A stretch of DNA of 13,964 nt, taken from positions 1-13,964 of the forward strand of contig JAODBP010000355.1 of the NCBI GenBank assembly GCA_025464025.1, written 5' to 3'. Below are positions 1 to 6,504 of the stretch, in pieces. A program made the position numbers and the translations under genes. How positions within the stretch are numbered: the stretch's first letter is position 1; every line of letters begins with the position of its first letter. The notes beneath the pieces were generated by a model that saw nothing but the letters and a program-made list of their open reading frames with translations, ran no database searches and was not told the DNA's origin. The stretch is from Actinomycetes bacterium. Lineage in GTDB: Bacteria > Actinomycetota > Acidimicrobiia > Acidimicrobiales > CADCSY01.

Positions 1-2
1 CG

Positions 3-1154
3 CGCGAGTGGGCCCGGGCCGCCGCTGGCACGCGGGTGGTCATCGGGGCGCGCGCGGCGGCGTGGGCGCCGGTGCCGGGCCTGGCCGCGGTGGTCGTGCT
101 CGACGAGCACGAGGAGGTCCACCAGGAGGAGGCGTCGCCGACGTGGAGCGCCCGCGACGTGGCCGCCGAGCGGGCCGCCCGGGCCGGCGTGCCGTGCGTG
201 CTCACGTCGCCGTGCCCGTCGCTGGAGGCCCAGCGCTGGGGTGAGCTCGTCGTGCCGGACCGGTCGACCGAGCGCAACGGCTGGCCCATCGTCGACGTGG
301 TCGACCGGGCCAAGGAGGACCCCCTCCGCACCGACCTCTACTCCCCGAAGCTGGTCGAGCTGGTGCGGTCGGGCAAGCGGGTCGTGTGCGTGCTGAACCG
401 CAAGGGGCGGGCCCGGCTGCTGGCGTGCGGGTCGTGCGGGGCGCTGGCCCGGTGCGAGCGGTGCGGGCTGACGGTGGCCGAGGACGAGGGCATCCTGCAC
501 TGCCGGGCCTGCGCCGCCACCCGGCCGGCGGTGTGCCTCGAGTGCGGGTCGTCGAAGCTCAAGGTCCGCCGGCTGGGCACGACGCGGGCCCGGGAGGACC
601 TCGAGCGGCTGGCCGGCGTGCCGGTGGGTGAGGTCACGGGCGACAGCGACACCCTCCCCGACACGTCCGTCTTCGTGGGCACCGAGGCCGTGCTGCGCCG
701 GGTCGACCACGCCGACGCCGTGGCCTTCCTCGACCTCGACGCCGAGCTGCTGGCGCCCCGCTACCGGGCCGCCGAGCAGACCATGGCGCTGGTGGCCCGG
801 GCCGCCCGCATCGTCGGCGGGAAGGCGGGCGGCGGGCGGCTGCTGCTCCAGACCCGGCTGCCCCGCCACGAGGTGGTGCTCGCCGCCCTCCACGGCGACC
901 CGGCCCGGGTGTCGGCCGCCGAGGCGGCCCGGCGGGAGCCGCTGGGCTGGCCCCCGTTCACGGCCATGGCCCACGTCTCGGGGGCACCGGCGGGGGAGTA
1001 CGTCGCCGCCCTCCAGGGCGTGCAGGTGCTCGGCCCGGTCGACGGCGCCTACCTCGTCCGGGCGCCGGACCACCCGACGTTGTGCGACGCCCTCGCCGCC
1101 GTGCCCCGCCCCGGCGGCCGCATGCGCGTCGCCGTCGACCCCCTGCGGCTGTAG
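3..1154 (+). CDS. priA: Primosomal protein N' (PriA)-like, C-terminal part, 5' truncated by window edge
   Basis: The frame is open from the left edge and ends at TAG 1152-1154. It gives about 383 residues, roughly the C-terminal half of a PriA protein, which restarts stalled replication forks. Eight cysteines in four CxxC pairs (CGSCG, CERCG, CRAC, CLECG) form the PriA zinc-binding insert. Helicase motifs are degenerate: the motif II region reads LDEHEEVHQEE instead of a DEEH box, motif III reads TSPCPSLEA, and the GRAGR arginine-finger motif is replaced by RIVGGKAGGGR. The C-terminus (VLGPV...RVAVDPLRL) matches the family's last domain. Actinobacterial PriA proteins are known for lacking a working helicase, so I infer a structural primosome role. 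The N-terminal DNA-binding domain and Walker A region lie outside the window. The gene converges on the minus-strand methyltransferase operon. Confidence 0.9.
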   Translation, partial: REWARAAAGTRVVIGARAAAWAPVPGLAAVVVLDEHEEVHQEEASPTWSARDVAAERAARAGVPCVLTSPCPSLEAQRWGELVVPDRSTERNGWPIVDVVDRAKEDPLRTDLYSPKLVELVRSGKRVVCVLNRKGRARLLACGSCGALARCERCGLTVAEDEGILHCRACAATRPAVCLECGSSKLKVRRLGTTRAREDLERLAGVPVGEVTGDSDTLPDTSVFVGTEAVLRRVDHADAVAFLDLDAELLAPRYRAAEQTMALVARAARIVGGKAGGGRLLLQTRLPRHEVVLAALHGDPARVSAAEAARREPLGWPPFTAMAHVSGAPAGEYVAALQGVQVLGPVDGAYLVRAPDHPTLCDALAAVPRPGGRMRVAVDPLRL

Positions 1155-1255
1155 GGGCGACGAGCCAAAGACGCTCCGAACGGGGCCGGCCGGGGCGCGC
1201 CCGCGTCGGTGCGCCGACACAGAACCGTGGACCACGCTGGATCGGCGGCATTCAG

Positions 1256-1306
1256 CGTTCTTTGTGTCTTTGCCCGTCGCCACGACGGGTGATCCGACAA
1301 AGAACG
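1256..1306. terminator. Composite inverted repeat between convergent genes, possible bidirectional terminator
   Basis: Perfect 10-bp arms cgttctttgt (1256-1265) and acaaagaacg (1297-1306) enclose a second hairpin, cccgtc (1273-1278) / gacggg (1284-1289), with a 5-nt loop. It lies in the 203-bp gap between priA (plus strand, ends 1154) and the TrmH-like gene (minus strand, ends 1358), where a bidirectional terminator would be expected. No long U-run follows on either strand, so termination is inferred from position. A smaller hairpin, gtcgg/ccgac with loop tgcg, sits at 1205-1218. I see no gene in 1155-1357. Confidence 0.5.
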
Positions 1307-1357
1307 GGCGGCGGCACCGGGTCGCCCATCAAGAGCGTCCTGTCCCTTGCCTTGGAC

Positions 1358-1900
1358 CTACTCGGGCGACGGCGTGGAGGTGGCCCAGCTGCGGCGGCGG
1401 GCCTCGTAGATGGCGATGGCGGCGGCGTGGGCCACGTTGAGCGAGGCGACCCGGCCGAGCTGGGGGATGAAGGCGAGCTGGTCGCAGGCGGCGAGCACGG
1501 CGTTCGAGAGGCCACGCTCCTCGTGGCCGAGGGCGAGGCAGACGTCGTCGCCGAAGGTCGCCTCGTGGAGGGGGACGGCGGTGTCGGCCAGCTCGACGCC
1601 GACGAGCCGGTAGCCGGCGTCCTTGATGGCATCGATGGCGGCGTTGGTGGTCTCGAACTGGGTCCACTGCACGAACCGCTCGGTGCCCATCGACAGCTTG
1701 TGGGCCTTGGTGTGGTTCGGCGAGACGGTGGCACCCGACAGGTAGAGGTGCTCGACCCGCTCGGCCGCCGCGGTGCGGACGATGGCGCCGACGTTGAACG
1801 GCGTCTGGAGGTCGTCGAGCAGCAGGGCCACCCGCCCCTCGGTGCGCCGGCGCCACTCGCGGTTGAGCCGCTTGATGTCGGTGTCGCCCAAGTTCTTCAC
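1358..1900 (-). CDS. TrmH/SpoU-family RNA 2'-O-ribose methyltransferase
   Basis: This 180-residue protein matches the SPOUT (SpoU/TrmH) class of SAM-dependent RNA 2'-O-methyltransferases. Motif 1 is NVGAIVRTA (residues 36-44, with catalytic-type Arg42), motif 2 is ALGHEERGLS (123-132), and motif 3 is IPQLGRVASLNVAHAAAIA (145-163), which forms the SAM-binding trefoil knot. It lacks the N-terminal L30e-like substrate domain found in RlmB-type members, so it is a compact TrmH-like form. The target could be tRNA or rRNA and the sequence does not decide. The start is GTG at 1900-1898, 10 bp after the stop of the upstream RsmC-like gene. The ATG overlapping that stop runs into a TGA after five codons and is out of frame. 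No strong ribosome-binding site is visible. It is the second gene of a two-gene minus-strand operon. Confidence 0.88.
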   Translation of the reverse strand: MKNLGDTDIKRLNREWRRRTEGRVALLLDDLQTPFNVGAIVRTAAAERVEHLYLSGATVSPNHTKAHKLSMGTERFVQWTQFETTNAAIDAIKDAGYRLVGVELADTAVPLHEATFGDDVCLALGHEERGLSNAVLAACDQLAFIPQLGRVASLNVAHAAAIAIYEARRRSWATSTPSPE

Positions 1901-1910
1901 GTCGACGTCT

Positions 1911-2507
1911 TCATGTCGGGCCCGATACTTCCAGCAACCGGTAGCTGGCCCGCGACTGGAGGCGCCGGGTCGGGTGGCCCGACTCGTTCAGCCAGCGGGT
2001 CAGCGAGTCGGCGCCGAGGTGCTTCTGGACCACGAGCACGGCGGTGCCGCCGGGGGCGAGCCGCACGAGCCAGTGCTCGAGCAGGGCGTGCAGCTCGGGC
2101 TTGCCGATGCGGATCGGCGGGTTCGACCAGATGGTCGTGAACCGCACGTCGTCGGGCACGTCGTCGGGCTGGGCGACCCGCACGTTGGTCACGCCGTTGG
2201 CCGCCGCGTTGGCCTCGGTGAGGGCGAGCGCCCGGCGGTTGACGTCGACGGCCCAGACGGTGGCGTCGGGGGCCCGGCGGCCCAGGGTGAGGGCGATCGG
2301 GCCATACCCGCAGCCGAGGTCGAGGTGCTGGCCGCCCGGTGCCGGAGCCGGCGCCTCGAGCAGCAGCAGCTTGGTCCCCGGGTCGATGTCGCCCCGCGAG
2401 AAGACCCCGCGATCGGTGTCGAGGTCGAGCGTGAGGTCGGGCAGGGCCAGGCGCACGCGCTCGGGCGCGGAGGGCGTCGCCGGCTCCTGGTCGTAGTAGT
2501 GGGGCAG
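1911..2507 (-). CDS. RsmC/YbxB-like class I SAM-dependent 16S rRNA methyltransferase
   Basis: A Rossmann-fold methyltransferase with motif I HLDLGCGYGPIAL and motif IV SNPPIRIGK, the NPPI signature of guanine-N2 rRNA methyltransferases. It resembles the MTS domain of RsmC (m2G1207 of 16S rRNA) and B. subtilis YbxB. The first conventional start is GTG at 2456. However, the frame stays open upstream, and the extra residues (HYYDQEPATPSAPER...) match the HYY...GVFS beginning typical of YbxB proteins, so the real protein must start further upstream. Between the stop at 2543-2541 and GTG 2456 there is no ATG, GTG or TTG in frame. The best candidate is CTG at 2507-2505, giving MPHYYDQEP, 7 nt after a minus-strand TACCGT. 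That makes 198 residues, close to the YbxB length. The start codon is inferred; family membership is firm. Confidence 0.85.
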   Translation of the reverse strand: MPHYYDQEPATPSAPERVRLALPDLTLDLDTDRGVFSRGDIDPGTKLLLLEAPAPAPGGQHLDLGCGYGPIALTLGRRAPDATVWAVDVNRRALALTEANAAANGVTNVRVAQPDDVPDDVRFTTIWSNPPIRIGKPELHALLEHWLVRLAPGGTAVLVVQKHLGADSLTRWLNESGHPTRRLQSRASYRLLEVSGPT

Positions 2508-2514
2508 GTCGTGA

Positions 2515-2520
2515 ACGGTA
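2515..2520 (-). promoter_or_regulatory. Putative -10 box (TACCGT) of the minus-strand methyltransferase operon
   Basis: Read on the minus strand, TACCGT lies 7 nt before the candidate CTG start of the RsmC-like gene. It shares the GGTACC palindrome (2517-2522) with the oppositely oriented -10 of def. No TTGACA-like -35 is evident. The assignment rests on the TACnnT motif seen at four other gene starts in the window. Confidence 0.4.
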
Positions 2521-2524
2521 CCCT
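2519..2524 (+). promoter_or_regulatory. Putative -10 box (TACCCT) of def-fmt-rsmB, leaderless spacing
   Basis: TACCCT fits the actinobacterial TAnnnT -10 consensus and ends 8 nt before GTG 2533. Transcription would begin at or next to the start codon, so the def message is probably leaderless. No Shine-Dalgarno sequence precedes GTG 2533. The spacing and motif match the hisG promoter at 10379. No clear -35 is seen. Confidence 0.5.
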
Positions 2525-2532
2525 TGGCCGCC

Positions 2533-3036
2533 GTGCAGCCCTACTCCATCCGCATCGTCGGCGACCCCGTCCTGCGCCAGCGGGCCAACGAGGTCACCGA
2601 CATCGACGGCAAGCTGGCCGCCGTCGTCGAGGGGATGACCGGCGCGCTGTACGAGGCCAACGGCCTCGCCGTCGCCGCACCCCAGGTCGGCGTGCTGAAG
2701 CGGATGTTCGTCTACGACCTGCACGAGGGCGACGGCCCGCAGGTGGTCGTGAACCCGGTGCTCACCGAGTCGAGCGGCGAGTGGGCCTACGAGGAGGGCT
2801 GCCTGTCGGTGCCCGGCCTGTGGTGGGACATCGTGCGGCCCAAGGAGGTCCACGTCACCGGCTTCGACCTCAACGGCAAGGAGATCTCGTTCGAGGCCGA
2901 TGAGGTGTTCGCCCGCATGTTCCAGCACGAGATCGACCACCTCGACGGCGTGCTCCTGATCGACCGGCTCGACGACGACCAGCGCAAGGAGGCGAAGCGC
3001 GCCGTGCGCCAGCTCCAGCTCCGCGAGCTGGGGTGA
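2533..3036 (+). CDS. def: Peptide deformylase
   Basis: Removes the formyl group from the N-terminal methionine of new proteins at the ribosome. All three metal-site motifs are present in the 167-residue product: GLAVAAPQ (residues 44-51, with Gln51; the usual third-position Gly is Ala), EGCLSVPG (88-95, metal ligand Cys90) and QHEIDH (131-136, ligands His132 and His136, catalytic Glu133). I chose GTG 2533 (MQPYSIRIVGDPVL) over an in-frame TTG at 2524. The TTG overlaps the putative -10 box, and the GTG protein begins like other deformylases. It is the first gene of def-fmt-rsmB. Its stop TGA overlaps the fmt start in GTGA, which suggests coupled translation. Its partner fmt adds the formyl group that this enzyme removes. 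Confidence 0.95.
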   Translation: MQPYSIRIVGDPVLRQRANEVTDIDGKLAAVVEGMTGALYEANGLAVAAPQVGVLKRMFVYDLHEGDGPQVVVNPVLTESSGEWAYEEGCLSVPGLWWDIVRPKEVHVTGFDLNGKEISFEADEVFARMFQHEIDHLDGVLLIDRLDDDQRKEAKRAVRQLQLRELG

Positions 3037-3899
3037 AGCCGCACCGCCTCGTCTACCTGGGCAGCCCCGAGGCTGCCGTCCCGCCGCTGCACGCCCTCGT
3101 GGCCGGCGGCTTCGACGTCGCCCTCGTCGTCTCCCAGCCCGACAAGAAGCGGGGCCGGGGGAGCGGCCTGTCGCCGAGCCCGGTGAAGGCGGCCGCCCTC
3201 GAGCTCGGCCTCCCCGTCACCGACGTGGTCGACGACGCCATCGAGGTCGGCGCCGACCTCGGCGTGGTCGTGGCGTTCGGTCGGCTGATCAAGCCCCACG
3301 TGCTCGACCGCCTGCCCATGGTCAACCTCCACTTCTCGCTCCTGCCCCGCTGGCGCGGCGCGGCCCCGGTCGAGCGGGCGCTGCTGGCCGGCGACGGGGA
3401 GACCGGCGTCGACGTCATGCAGCTCGAGGAGGGCCTCGACACCGGTGGGATCTACGCCGAGGAGCGGCTGGCCATCGGGGCCGAGGAGACGGCCGACGAG
3501 CTGCGGGATCGCCTGGTGGCGGTGGGCACCGACCTGCTCGTGCGCACGCTGTCGGCCGAGCTGGGCGAGCCCACGCCCCAGGTGGGCGAGCCGACCTACG
3601 CGTCGAAGATCGACCCCGCCGAGCTCGAGCTGCAGTGGAACCGACCGGCCGTCGAGCTCCACCGCCTGGTCCGGCTCGGCCGGGCCTGGACGACGTTCCG
3701 GGGCAAGCGGCTCAAGGTGCTGTCGGCCCGGCTGGCCCCGAGCGAGGCCGGTCCCGGCGTGCTCGACGGCCTCGTCGTCGGCACCGGTGACGGCGGGCTC
3801 GAGCTCGTCACCGTGCAGCCCGAGGGCAAGGGCCCCCAGGACGCATCGGCCTGGCGCAACGGCACCCGTCCCGAGCCCCACGAGCGATTGGGTGGTTGA
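3033..3899 (+). CDS. fmt: Methionyl-tRNA formyltransferase
   Basis: Transfers a formyl group from 10-formyltetrahydrofolate to initiator Met-tRNA. The catalytic core NLHFSLLPRWRGAAPVERA holds Asn98 and His100, and Asp136 sits in EEGLDTGG. These correspond to the Asn-His-Asp triad of the family. QPDKKRGRGSGLSPSPVKAA (35-54) is the family's flexible tRNA-contact loop region. A C-terminal OB-fold-like domain follows from about residue 190. At 288 residues it is slightly shorter than the usual 305-315. The start is GTG 3033, overlapping the def stop by 4 bp. The stop at 3897-3899 overlaps the rsmB start by 8 bp. Confidence in the function is very high. Confidence 0.96.
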   Translation: MKPHRLVYLGSPEAAVPPLHALVAGGFDVALVVSQPDKKRGRGSGLSPSPVKAAALELGLPVTDVVDDAIEVGADLGVVVAFGRLIKPHVLDRLPMVNLHFSLLPRWRGAAPVERALLAGDGETGVDVMQLEEGLDTGGIYAEERLAIGAEETADELRDRLVAVGTDLLVRTLSAELGEPTPQVGEPTYASKIDPAELELQWNRPAVELHRLVRLGRAWTTFRGKRLKVLSARLAPSEAGPGVLDGLVVGTGDGGLELVTVQPEGKGPQDASAWRNGTRPEPHERLGG

Positions 3900-5004
3900 C
3901 GCCCGCAAGGTCGCCCTCGACGCCCTCGTGCGCATCGAGGAGCAGGACGCCTACGCCAACCTCGCCCTCGGCGCCATCCTCGAGCGCTCGAAGCTCGACG
4001 ATCGCGACCGGGGCTTCGTCACCGAGCTCGTATACGGCGTCACCCGCATGCGCCGGGCGCTCGACTTCCTCGTCGACCGGTTCGCCCTGCGCCCGCTCGA
4101 CGTGCCGACCCGCAACCTCCTGCGTCTCGGCGCCTACCAGCTCCACTACCTCCGCACGCCGGCCCACGCCGCCGTCTCGGCGACCGTCGAGATCGCGCCG
4201 GGCAAGACCCGTGGCCTGGCCAACGCCATCCTCCGGCGGGTGGCCGAGGCCCCGGTCACCTGGCCCGACGACGCGACCCGCCTGAGCTACCCCGACTGGC
4301 TCGTCGCCCGCCTCGTGGCCGACCTCGGGTCCGAGGACGCGCTGGCCGCCCTGGAGCTGATGGACGAGCCGCCCGAGGTCACCGAGCGGGCCGACGGCTA
4401 CGTCCAGGATCGGGCGTCGCAGTGGATCGCCGAGCTGGTCGGCGCCCGACCGGGGGAGCGGGTGGCCGACGTCTGTGCCGCGCCGGGCGGCAAGGCCACC
4501 GCCCTCGACGGCTTCGTCGTCGCCTCCGACCTCTCGCCGGTGCGGGCCGGCCTGGTCGCCGGCAACGCGGCGCGGGTGGGGCGCACGATCAGCGTCACCG
4601 CGGCCGACGCCCGGCGCCCGCCGTACCGGCCCGGCTCGTTCGACCGGGTCCTGGTCGACGCCCCGTGCTCGGGGCTCGGCGTCCTGCGCCGCCGCCCCGA
4701 TGCCCGGTGGCGGGTCGACGGGGCGGCGATCGACCGGCTGGCCACGCTCCAGCGGGAGATCGTCGAGGCGGCGATCGAGCTGGTCCGACCGGGTGGCACG
4801 CTCGTCTACAGCGTCTGCACCCTCACCGATGCCGAGACCATCGGGCTCGACCGGTGGCTGGCCGACGCCCACCCCGAGCTGGAAGCGCTGCCTCCTCCGG
4901 CCTCGCCGTGGCGGCCCCATGGTCGGGGTGCGCTGCTCCTGCCCCAGGCGGCGGGAACCGACGGCATGGCCGTCTTCCGGTACGTGGCCTCGCCCCGTCG
5001 CTGA
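3892..5004 (+). CDS. rsmB: 16S rRNA m5C967 methyltransferase RsmB (Sun/Fmu), trimmed
   Basis: The 370-residue product has a NusB-like N-terminal domain (about 1-125, e.g. DRDRGFVTELVYGVTRMRR and RNLLRLGAYQLHYL) and a C-terminal m5C methyltransferase domain. Motif I is ADVCAAPGGKAT (192-203), motif IV is VDAPCSGLGVLRRRPDARWR (255-274, Cys259), and motif VI is YSVCTL (306-311, nucleophile-type Cys309). Family members are usually about 430-450 residues. Here the segment between the NusB domain and motif I is short: DEPPEVTERADGYVQDRASQ replaces a longer stretch that normally carries a TLRVN-type RNA-recognition fold. The strand after motif I is also shortened. The reading frame looks continuous, so this looks like a real deletion and not a frameshift. 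The start is GTG 3892 inside the end of fmt. It is the last gene of def-fmt-rsmB. Confidence 0.93.
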   Translation: MVDARKVALDALVRIEEQDAYANLALGAILERSKLDDRDRGFVTELVYGVTRMRRALDFLVDRFALRPLDVPTRNLLRLGAYQLHYLRTPAHAAVSATVEIAPGKTRGLANAILRRVAEAPVTWPDDATRLSYPDWLVARLVADLGSEDALAALELMDEPPEVTERADGYVQDRASQWIAELVGARPGERVADVCAAPGGKATALDGFVVASDLSPVRAGLVAGNAARVGRTISVTAADARRPPYRPGSFDRVLVDAPCSGLGVLRRRPDARWRVDGAAIDRLATLQREIVEAAIELVRPGGTLVYSVCTLTDAETIGLDRWLADAHPELEALPPPASPWRPHGRGALLLPQAAGTDGMAVFRYVASPRR

Positions 5005-5013
5005 GGTGGCAGC

Positions 5014-5019
5014 TACCCT
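5014..5019 (+). promoter_or_regulatory. Putative -10 box (TACCCT) for the REC-GGDEF gene
   Basis: TACCCT begins 10 nt after the rsmB stop. It is followed by a short inverted repeat, ccggt-a-accgg (5020-5030), at the expected transcription start, and by a good Shine-Dalgarno gggagggg (5030-5037) before ATG 5040. This suggests the regulator and mog are transcribed separately from rsmB. No clear -35 was found. Confidence 0.45.
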
Positions 5020-5039
5020 CCGGTAACCGGGGAGGGGCC

Positions 5040-5969
5040 ATGGCTGAGTCGATCCTGATCGTCGACGACGAGCCGGACATCGCCGCGCTCGTGGCCGTGA
5101 ACCTCGAGGCCGAAGGCTACGACTGCCACCGGGTCGGGCGGGGTGACGACGCCCTCGACGTGGCCCTCCACCTCCGGCCCGACCTCGTGATCCTCGACCT
5201 CATGCTTCCGGGCGTCGACGGCGTCGAGGTGTGCCGCCAGCTGCGGAAGGACCCCCGCACGGCGACGGCGGGGATCATCATGCTCACGGCCCGGTCGCTG
5301 CCCAAGGACCGCGTGACCGGGCTCGAGGCGGGGGCGGACGACTACGTCGACAAGCCGTTCGACGTCGACGAGCTGGTCGCCCGGGTCCACACCTCGCTGC
5401 GCCGGGCTCGGCAGCTGCGCGCCACCTCGCCGCTCACCGGCCTTCCCGGCAACTTCGAGATCGAGTCGCGCCTCGACGGCAAGCTTGCCGACGGGATCGA
5501 CTTCGCCCTCCTCCACGTCGACCTCGACGGGTTCAAGGCCTACAACGACCGCTATGGCTTCGTCCGGGGCGACCGGGCCATCGTGCTCACGGCCCGGGCG
5601 ATCCAGCTGGCGTGCGAAGCGGTCGAGTGCGACGAGTCGTTCATCGGCCACATCGGCGGCGATGATTTCGTCGTGGTGTGCGACGTGGACCAGGCCGAGG
5701 AGATGGCCCGACAGATCGTGGCGCGGTTCGACGAGCAGGTCGACGCGCTCTACGACCCGGAGGATCAGGCGACCGGCTTCATCGAGCTGGCCGACCGGAC
5801 GGGGCGGGTGCACCACCACCCGTTCCTCAGCGTGTCGATCGGCGTGGCGACGAGTGAGGTCCGCACGTTCACGTCCAGCGCCGAGGCGGCTGCCGTGGCC
5901 GTCGAGCTGAAGCGGTTCGCCAAGGCGGCCCACGGGTCGGCCTGGCGGATCGATCGTCGTCGCTCGTGA
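5040..5969 (+). CDS. Response regulator: REC receiver domain + variant GGDEF domain
   Basis: The 309-residue cytoplasmic protein starts with a complete receiver domain: acidic Asp9/Asp10, phospho-acceptor Asp53 in VILDLMLPG, Thr83 and Lys105 (VDKPF). A GGDEF-type domain follows from about residue 130. It keeps SPLTGLPGNFEIESRL and the nucleotide/metal region DLDGFKAYNDRYGFVRGDRA (161-180). The signature reads GGDDF (206-210), with Asp for the usual Glu, and no RxxD inhibitory site lies before it (CDES at that place). Diguanylate cyclase activity is therefore uncertain; it may instead bind GTP or c-di-GMP weakly or signal by contact. No DNA-binding domain is present and no histidine kinase lies nearby. 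ATG 5040 is supported by a strong Shine-Dalgarno sequence with 4-nt spacing; the long open frame upstream runs through rsmB. Its stop overlaps the next gene (GTGA). Confidence 0.9.
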   Translation: MAESILIVDDEPDIAALVAVNLEAEGYDCHRVGRGDDALDVALHLRPDLVILDLMLPGVDGVEVCRQLRKDPRTATAGIIMLTARSLPKDRVTGLEAGADDYVDKPFDVDELVARVHTSLRRARQLRATSPLTGLPGNFEIESRLDGKLADGIDFALLHVDLDGFKAYNDRYGFVRGDRAIVLTARAIQLACEAVECDESFIGHIGGDDFVVVCDVDQAEEMARQIVARFDEQVDALYDPEDQATGFIELADRTGRVHHHPFLSVSIGVATSEVRTFTSSAEAAAVAVELKRFAKAAHGSAWRIDRRRS

Positions 5970-6427
5970 GGGCCAAGGTGCTCACCGTCTCCGACGGGGT
6001 GGTCGAGGGGACGCGGGACGACAAGTCGGGGGCCGCGCTCGAGGCGCGGCTCGTCGAGGCCGGCTACGAGGTCGAGGAGCGGCGGGTGGTCGCCGACGGC
6101 GTCGAGAACGTGGCCCACGCCCTGCGCGAGCTGTGCCGGGGGTTCGCCGGCCTGGTGGTCACGACCGGCGGCACCGGGTTCGGGCCGCGCGACCTGACAC
6201 CGGAGGGGACCAAGGACGTCCTGGAGCGCGAGGCGCCCGGGTTGGCCGAGGCCATGCGGTTGGCCAGCCCGCTCGGCCGCTTGTCCCGGGCCGCGGCGGG
6301 CACGATCGGCCAGGCGCTGGTCCTGAACACGCCGGGCTCGACCGGTGGGGCGATCGAGACGCTCGAGGCGGTCCTCGACGTGGTTCCCCACGCCCTCTCG
6401 CTCCTCGCCGGCGAACGACCGCACTGA
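5966..6427 (+). CDS. mog: MogA/MoaB-type molybdopterin adenylyltransferase
   Basis: A 153-residue MoCF-fold protein that activates molybdopterin by adenylylation ahead of molybdenum insertion in cofactor synthesis. Seen: LTVSDGVVEGTRDDKSG (6-22) at the N-terminus, TTGGTGFGPRDLTPEGT (66-82) with the conserved Asp76 and Glu80, and NTPGSTGGAIE (121-131) at the position of the usual LPGSP motif. The length fits single-domain MogA/MoaB. The start is GTG 5966, overlapping the stop of the response regulator by 4 bp, so the two are probably translated together. I see no other molybdenum cofactor gene in the window, so the link to the regulator is positional only. MoaB and MogA are hard to tell apart from sequence. 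The symbol is a family-level choice. Confidence 0.85.
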   Translation: MRAKVLTVSDGVVEGTRDDKSGAALEARLVEAGYEVEERRVVADGVENVAHALRELCRGFAGLVVTTGGTGFGPRDLTPEGTKDVLEREAPGLAEAMRLASPLGRLSRAAAGTIGQALVLNTPGSTGGAIETLEAVLDVVPHALSLLAGERPH

Positions 6428-6449
6428 TCCGAGGGTCGACCGTTCCGGT

Positions 6450-6466
6450 CGTTCGTCATACGAACG
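6450..6466. promoter_or_regulatory. Inverted repeat overlapping the riboflavin promoter, possible operator
   Basis: cgttcgtcatacgaacg has perfect 6-bp arms around a 5-nt centre. It ends 22 nt before the putative -10 at 6489, so it sits on or just upstream of the -35 region. It lies 22 bp after the mog stop and has no U-tract. Placement favours a protein-binding site over a terminator. A related arrangement, gttcg-acga-cgaac, is found at 13803-13816. Confidence 0.35.
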
Positions 6467-6488
6467 TGTTGTGGTTCGACCGGTGCGG

Positions 6489-6494
6489 TACAGT
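6489..6494 (+). promoter_or_regulatory. Putative -10 box (TACAGT) of the riboflavin operon
   Basis: TACAGT fits the TAnnnT consensus. It lies 10 nt before the P1 stem of the FMN riboswitch, so transcription would start just ahead of the aptamer, as expected. A weak -35 candidate, GTGTTG (6466-6471), lies 17 nt upstream and touches the inverted repeat at 6450-6466. Confidence 0.55.
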
Positions 6495-6504
6495 GACCGG
6501 GCAC

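Noticed and set aside
1321..1370. gtcgccc / gggcgac 7-bp pair near the TrmH-like stop
   Set aside because: The arms are 36 nt apart in GC-rich DNA, which is expected by chance.
2524..2532. TTG 2524 as the def start
   Set aside because: It overlaps the putative -10 box and adds only three residues; GTG 2533 fits leaderless spacing.
4422..5039. Long open frame upstream of the response regulator
   Set aside because: It runs through rsmB in another frame with low-complexity Arg/Gly/Pro content; the receiver domain begins at ATG 5040, which has a strong Shine-Dalgarno sequence.
6461..6478. Possible LexA/SOS box (cgaac...gttcg)
   Set aside because: The half-sites are 8 nt apart instead of 4, and the tighter repeat here is in the opposite orientation.
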